Origin: JANSWP01 sp041941305
GTDB lineage: Bacteria; Bacteroidota; Bacteroidia; Chitinophagales; Saprospiraceae
Reading direction: 5' to 3'
DNA: 15,416 nt
Assembly (NCBI GenBank): GCA_041941305.1
Contig: JBGTQJ010000107.1
Location: 1-15,416 of the forward strand
In this document: piece after piece, positions 13,718 through 15,416 of the stretch
Layout: every line of letters starts with the position of its first letter
How positions within the stretch are numbered: the first letter of the stretch is position 1
The notes under the pieces: model-generated
Told to the model about the DNA's origin: nothing
Seen by the model: only the letters and a program-made list of their open reading frames with translations
Databases searched by the model: none
Program-made: the position numbers and the translations under genes

Positions 13718-15274
13718 TCAATTAGCAGGAACTCCAGCTACTTCAATTTCAGCTATATGCAAAGCATTTTGATAATCTTGTGCAAGCTGTAACCGAACAA
13801 ATCTTCCTGCTACATTTGCAGGCAATTCCACATTAATGACTTCCTTGTTGTTATCATTCCTTGGTCCTGTACTCCAGGTGGCTTGTTTAAGGGCTTCATT
13901 GACATTTGTACTATAGGAAAATTGATTGTCTCCTATCATTAAATAATATTTCCCAAGGTTGTCCTGGCAGCAATCAGTTCGATTGTATATCCGTATAGCC
14001 TGTATCGGTTGTACCTCACCCAGATCAATCGTCACCCAGGAGCCTCCAGCTGCTTCCGTTTGTAATCCAGGACTGTTACTGAAATTTCCATCAGTCATAC
14101 CATCTACTACTGATGCAGGCACGCTATTATCTGCCAATGTACTTGCCAACACTGCTTGAAATCCTGCCAGATTAAATTGAAAAGGATTTAGGTTTTGAAC
14201 GGTAACTGAAGTGCTTATATCCAAGGGTGAATCTTCCAGTTTTGGAGCAGCAATGGTATAGGTATAATAACTATCTGGTTCCACTTCGAAATCATCCAGC
14301 TTCCACCCCAAGACCTCAGCAGCCAGAGAAGATTGTTCTGCTGCAAAAAGAGCCAATCGAAAACGCAATGCATTCAAGTCTGCATTTTTGGTATCATATC
14401 TTCCAAAAAGAATTGCATTCGCCAATTTTACGACAGGGTTCAATTCTCCCAAAGTTTCAATCCCTTGCCTAGTAGCAGCCTTAATATTACCCAGGGAATT
14501 CTCCTTTCCAAACATGTCTTGCTTTTCAATTTGGTAACCCTTGTCTTTTCCCCTAATCCAAAGTCGATAATCGTTTGGATACCATTGAAGTTCTATGCGA
14601 TCCCCGAATGTTCTTGACACCGAAATCACTTCAGGTGCCGCTTCATTTTCAATCCTTTCTACCCAATTTGACAAGGATTCTTTAAGTGGTAAAGAGAAAG
14701 CTCTGCGCTCAAAATCAGGATCTGTTGACAAAGAATCAGGCGCATATTCCAACATGAATGTTTTACTCAATTGCTTATCCAAACTACTGATTGTGTATAG
14801 GTAAGGAGTATTCTTTTTTACTTCCTCGTCCAGAATGCCCATTCCCAAATCGGGTGCCATCTTGTGATCATTCTGTATTTCCGTCAACAAATAATCATAA
14901 CGCAATCGATTAGCAGCAGAAAGGGATTCATTTTGAAAAGTAAAGAAATCAGATTCATACAATAAACAGCCCATCATCCGGAACAATGGAAATGAAAACT
15001 CTTCCGTCCCAAAAAACCAAGCTCTTTCTTGTGGTAGTATCTTATTACTTATGACCACATTTTTCCCACTTTCCAGATTTTCTCTCTCCACCTTAAATCC
15101 AACAGAAATCATACTTGCCCATAAATCCGGATCTTCATATTCCCAATATATGAGTAATCCTTTTTGAGTATGATCTGCATAGACAGATAATGTATCTTGC
15201 GTTTTCCCGGTTGTCCAACACAAGATTAAAAGGAAATGAAGTATTAATATTTGAAAAGAATTTTTATGCTTCAT
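13718..15274 (-). CDS. secreted FN3-like protein with C-terminal discoidin/F-type-lectin-like domain
   Basis: 518 aa, starting MKHKNSFQILILHFLLILCW, a clear signal peptide with likely cleavage near TGKTQ-D (about residue 26). Two FN3-like domains with a long insertion follow at about 27-168 and 212-345, homologous to those opening the 868-aa neighbour. Residues about 372-515 form a discoidin (F5/8 type C) jelly-roll of the fucolectin subtype: VDG.TDGN, WVTIDLGE, IRIYNRTDCCQDNLG, GRFVRLQL, ALHIAEIEV. The RxDCC motif with adjacent Cys435-Cys436 is a hallmark of F-type lectins, where these cysteines form a vicinal disulfide contacting fucose. In the classic HX24RXDX4(R/K) motif the His position is Glu407 and the last basic position is Asn439, so fucose binding is doubtful. 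The domain runs to the C terminus with no sorting domain after it. The start is preceded by A-rich sequence and no Shine-Dalgarno. Confidence 0.9.
   Translation of the reverse strand: MKHKNSFQILILHFLLILCWTTGKTQDTLSVYADHTQKGLLIYWEYEDPDLWASMISVGFKVERENLESGKNVVISNKILPQERAWFFGTEEFSFPLFRMMGCLLYESDFFTFQNESLSAANRLRYDYLLTEIQNDHKMAPDLGMGILDEEVKKNTPYLYTISSLDKQLSKTFMLEYAPDSLSTDPDFERRAFSLPLKESLSNWVERIENEAAPEVISVSRTFGDRIELQWYPNDYRLWIRGKDKGYQIEKQDMFGKENSLGNIKAATRQGIETLGELNPVVKLANAILFGRYDTKNADLNALRFRLALFAAEQSSLAAEVLGWKLDDFEVEPDSYYTYTIAAPKLEDSPLDISTSVTVQNLNPFQFNLAGFQAVLASTLADNSVPASVVDGMTDGNFSNSPGLQTEAAGGSWVTIDLGEVQPIQAIRIYNRTDCCQDNLGKYYLMIGDNQFSYSTNVNEALKQATWSTGPRNDNNKEVINVELPANVAGRFVRLQLAQDYQNALHIAEIEVAGVPAN
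13730..14161 (-). other. F-type-lectin-like discoidin domain (protein region)
   Basis: Protein residues about 372-515 of the 518-aa gene. R432, D434 and the vicinal C435-C436 of the F-type lectin motif are kept; the His and the second basic sugar-contact position are not. The domain is absent from the paralogous 868-aa protein, which carries FN3 domains in the same place. Confidence 0.8.
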
Positions 15275-15307
15275 TTTGAATATTCTTTGCTTGTTTTTCC
15301 TAAAGAG

Positions 15308-15337
15308 TAGGTTTACTTTGGAAGTTTAGTAAACCTA
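15308..15337. promoter_or_regulatory. perfect 10-base inverted repeat upstream of the 518-aa gene
   Basis: TAGGTTTACT (15308-15317) and its exact complement AGTAAACCTA (15328-15337) flank a 10-base spacer, 33 bases upstream of the start codon. The symmetry and placement fit either an operator for a dimeric regulator or a hairpin in the 5' leader. No regulator gene is visible in the window. Confidence 0.45.
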
Positions 15338-15398
15338 AAACCAAAAAACTTTACTTTATTTCTATTCTACTGAGCAACAAATTTTTCTAATATGACCC

Positions 15399-15416
15399 TT
15401 TCCAAAAAGTTGGAAA
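15399..15416. repeat. inverted repeat at the window edge
   Basis: TTTCCAA and TTGGAAA are perfect 7-base complementary arms around a 4-base loop. The window stops at the end of the right arm, so the arms may be longer. It could belong to the 3' end of a neighbouring gene or to the promoter region of the 518-aa gene. Confidence 0.35.

Overview
The window looks like a piece of a Bacteroidota chromosome. The evidence is AT-rich DNA, secreted multi-domain surface proteins built from choice-of-anchor-D, LamG and fibronectin-III-type modules, signal peptides ending in K(A/T)Q-D, and two of three starts without a Shine-Dalgarno sequence. A Saprospiria-like or related environmental lineage is my guess; no marker gene is present to prove it. 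All supported genes lie on the minus strand, transcribed from right to left. I see no tRNA, rRNA, CRISPR array or transposase.

Right part (15274-13718 and 13298-10692): two paralogous secreted proteins. Both have a signal peptide followed by two copies of an unusual FN3-like domain that carries a long, apparently helical insertion. The first (518 aa) ends in a discoidin/F-type-lectin-like domain with a vicinal Cys-Cys pair. The second (868 aa) continues with five ordinary FN3-like domains. Neither shows a recognisable type IX secretion C-terminal sorting domain.

Left two thirds (10486 to beyond base 1): one uninterrupted minus-strand reading frame of 3,495 complete codons that leaves the window without a stop. 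I read the whole frame triplet by triplet and found no in-frame stop. It encodes a giant modular surface protein. From the N terminus it has: a signal peptide; a beta-strand-rich array with an exact 402-bp (134-residue) period; a beta-solenoid closing domain; then choice-of-anchor-D type A, LamG, type A, type B, two beta-solenoid modules, type C, LamG, type C, LamG, type A, type B, and a third beta-solenoid module cut by the window edge. Short apparent genes on the plus strand here are antisense shadows.

Working model (inference): the three co-oriented genes encode cell-surface or extracellular components, one giant adhesin-like protein plus two FN3-type secreted partners, one with a lectin-like tip. 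The most noteworthy features are the mosaic 402-bp repeat array, the position-specific ordering of domain subtypes, and the FN3-with-insert domain shared by the two neighbours.
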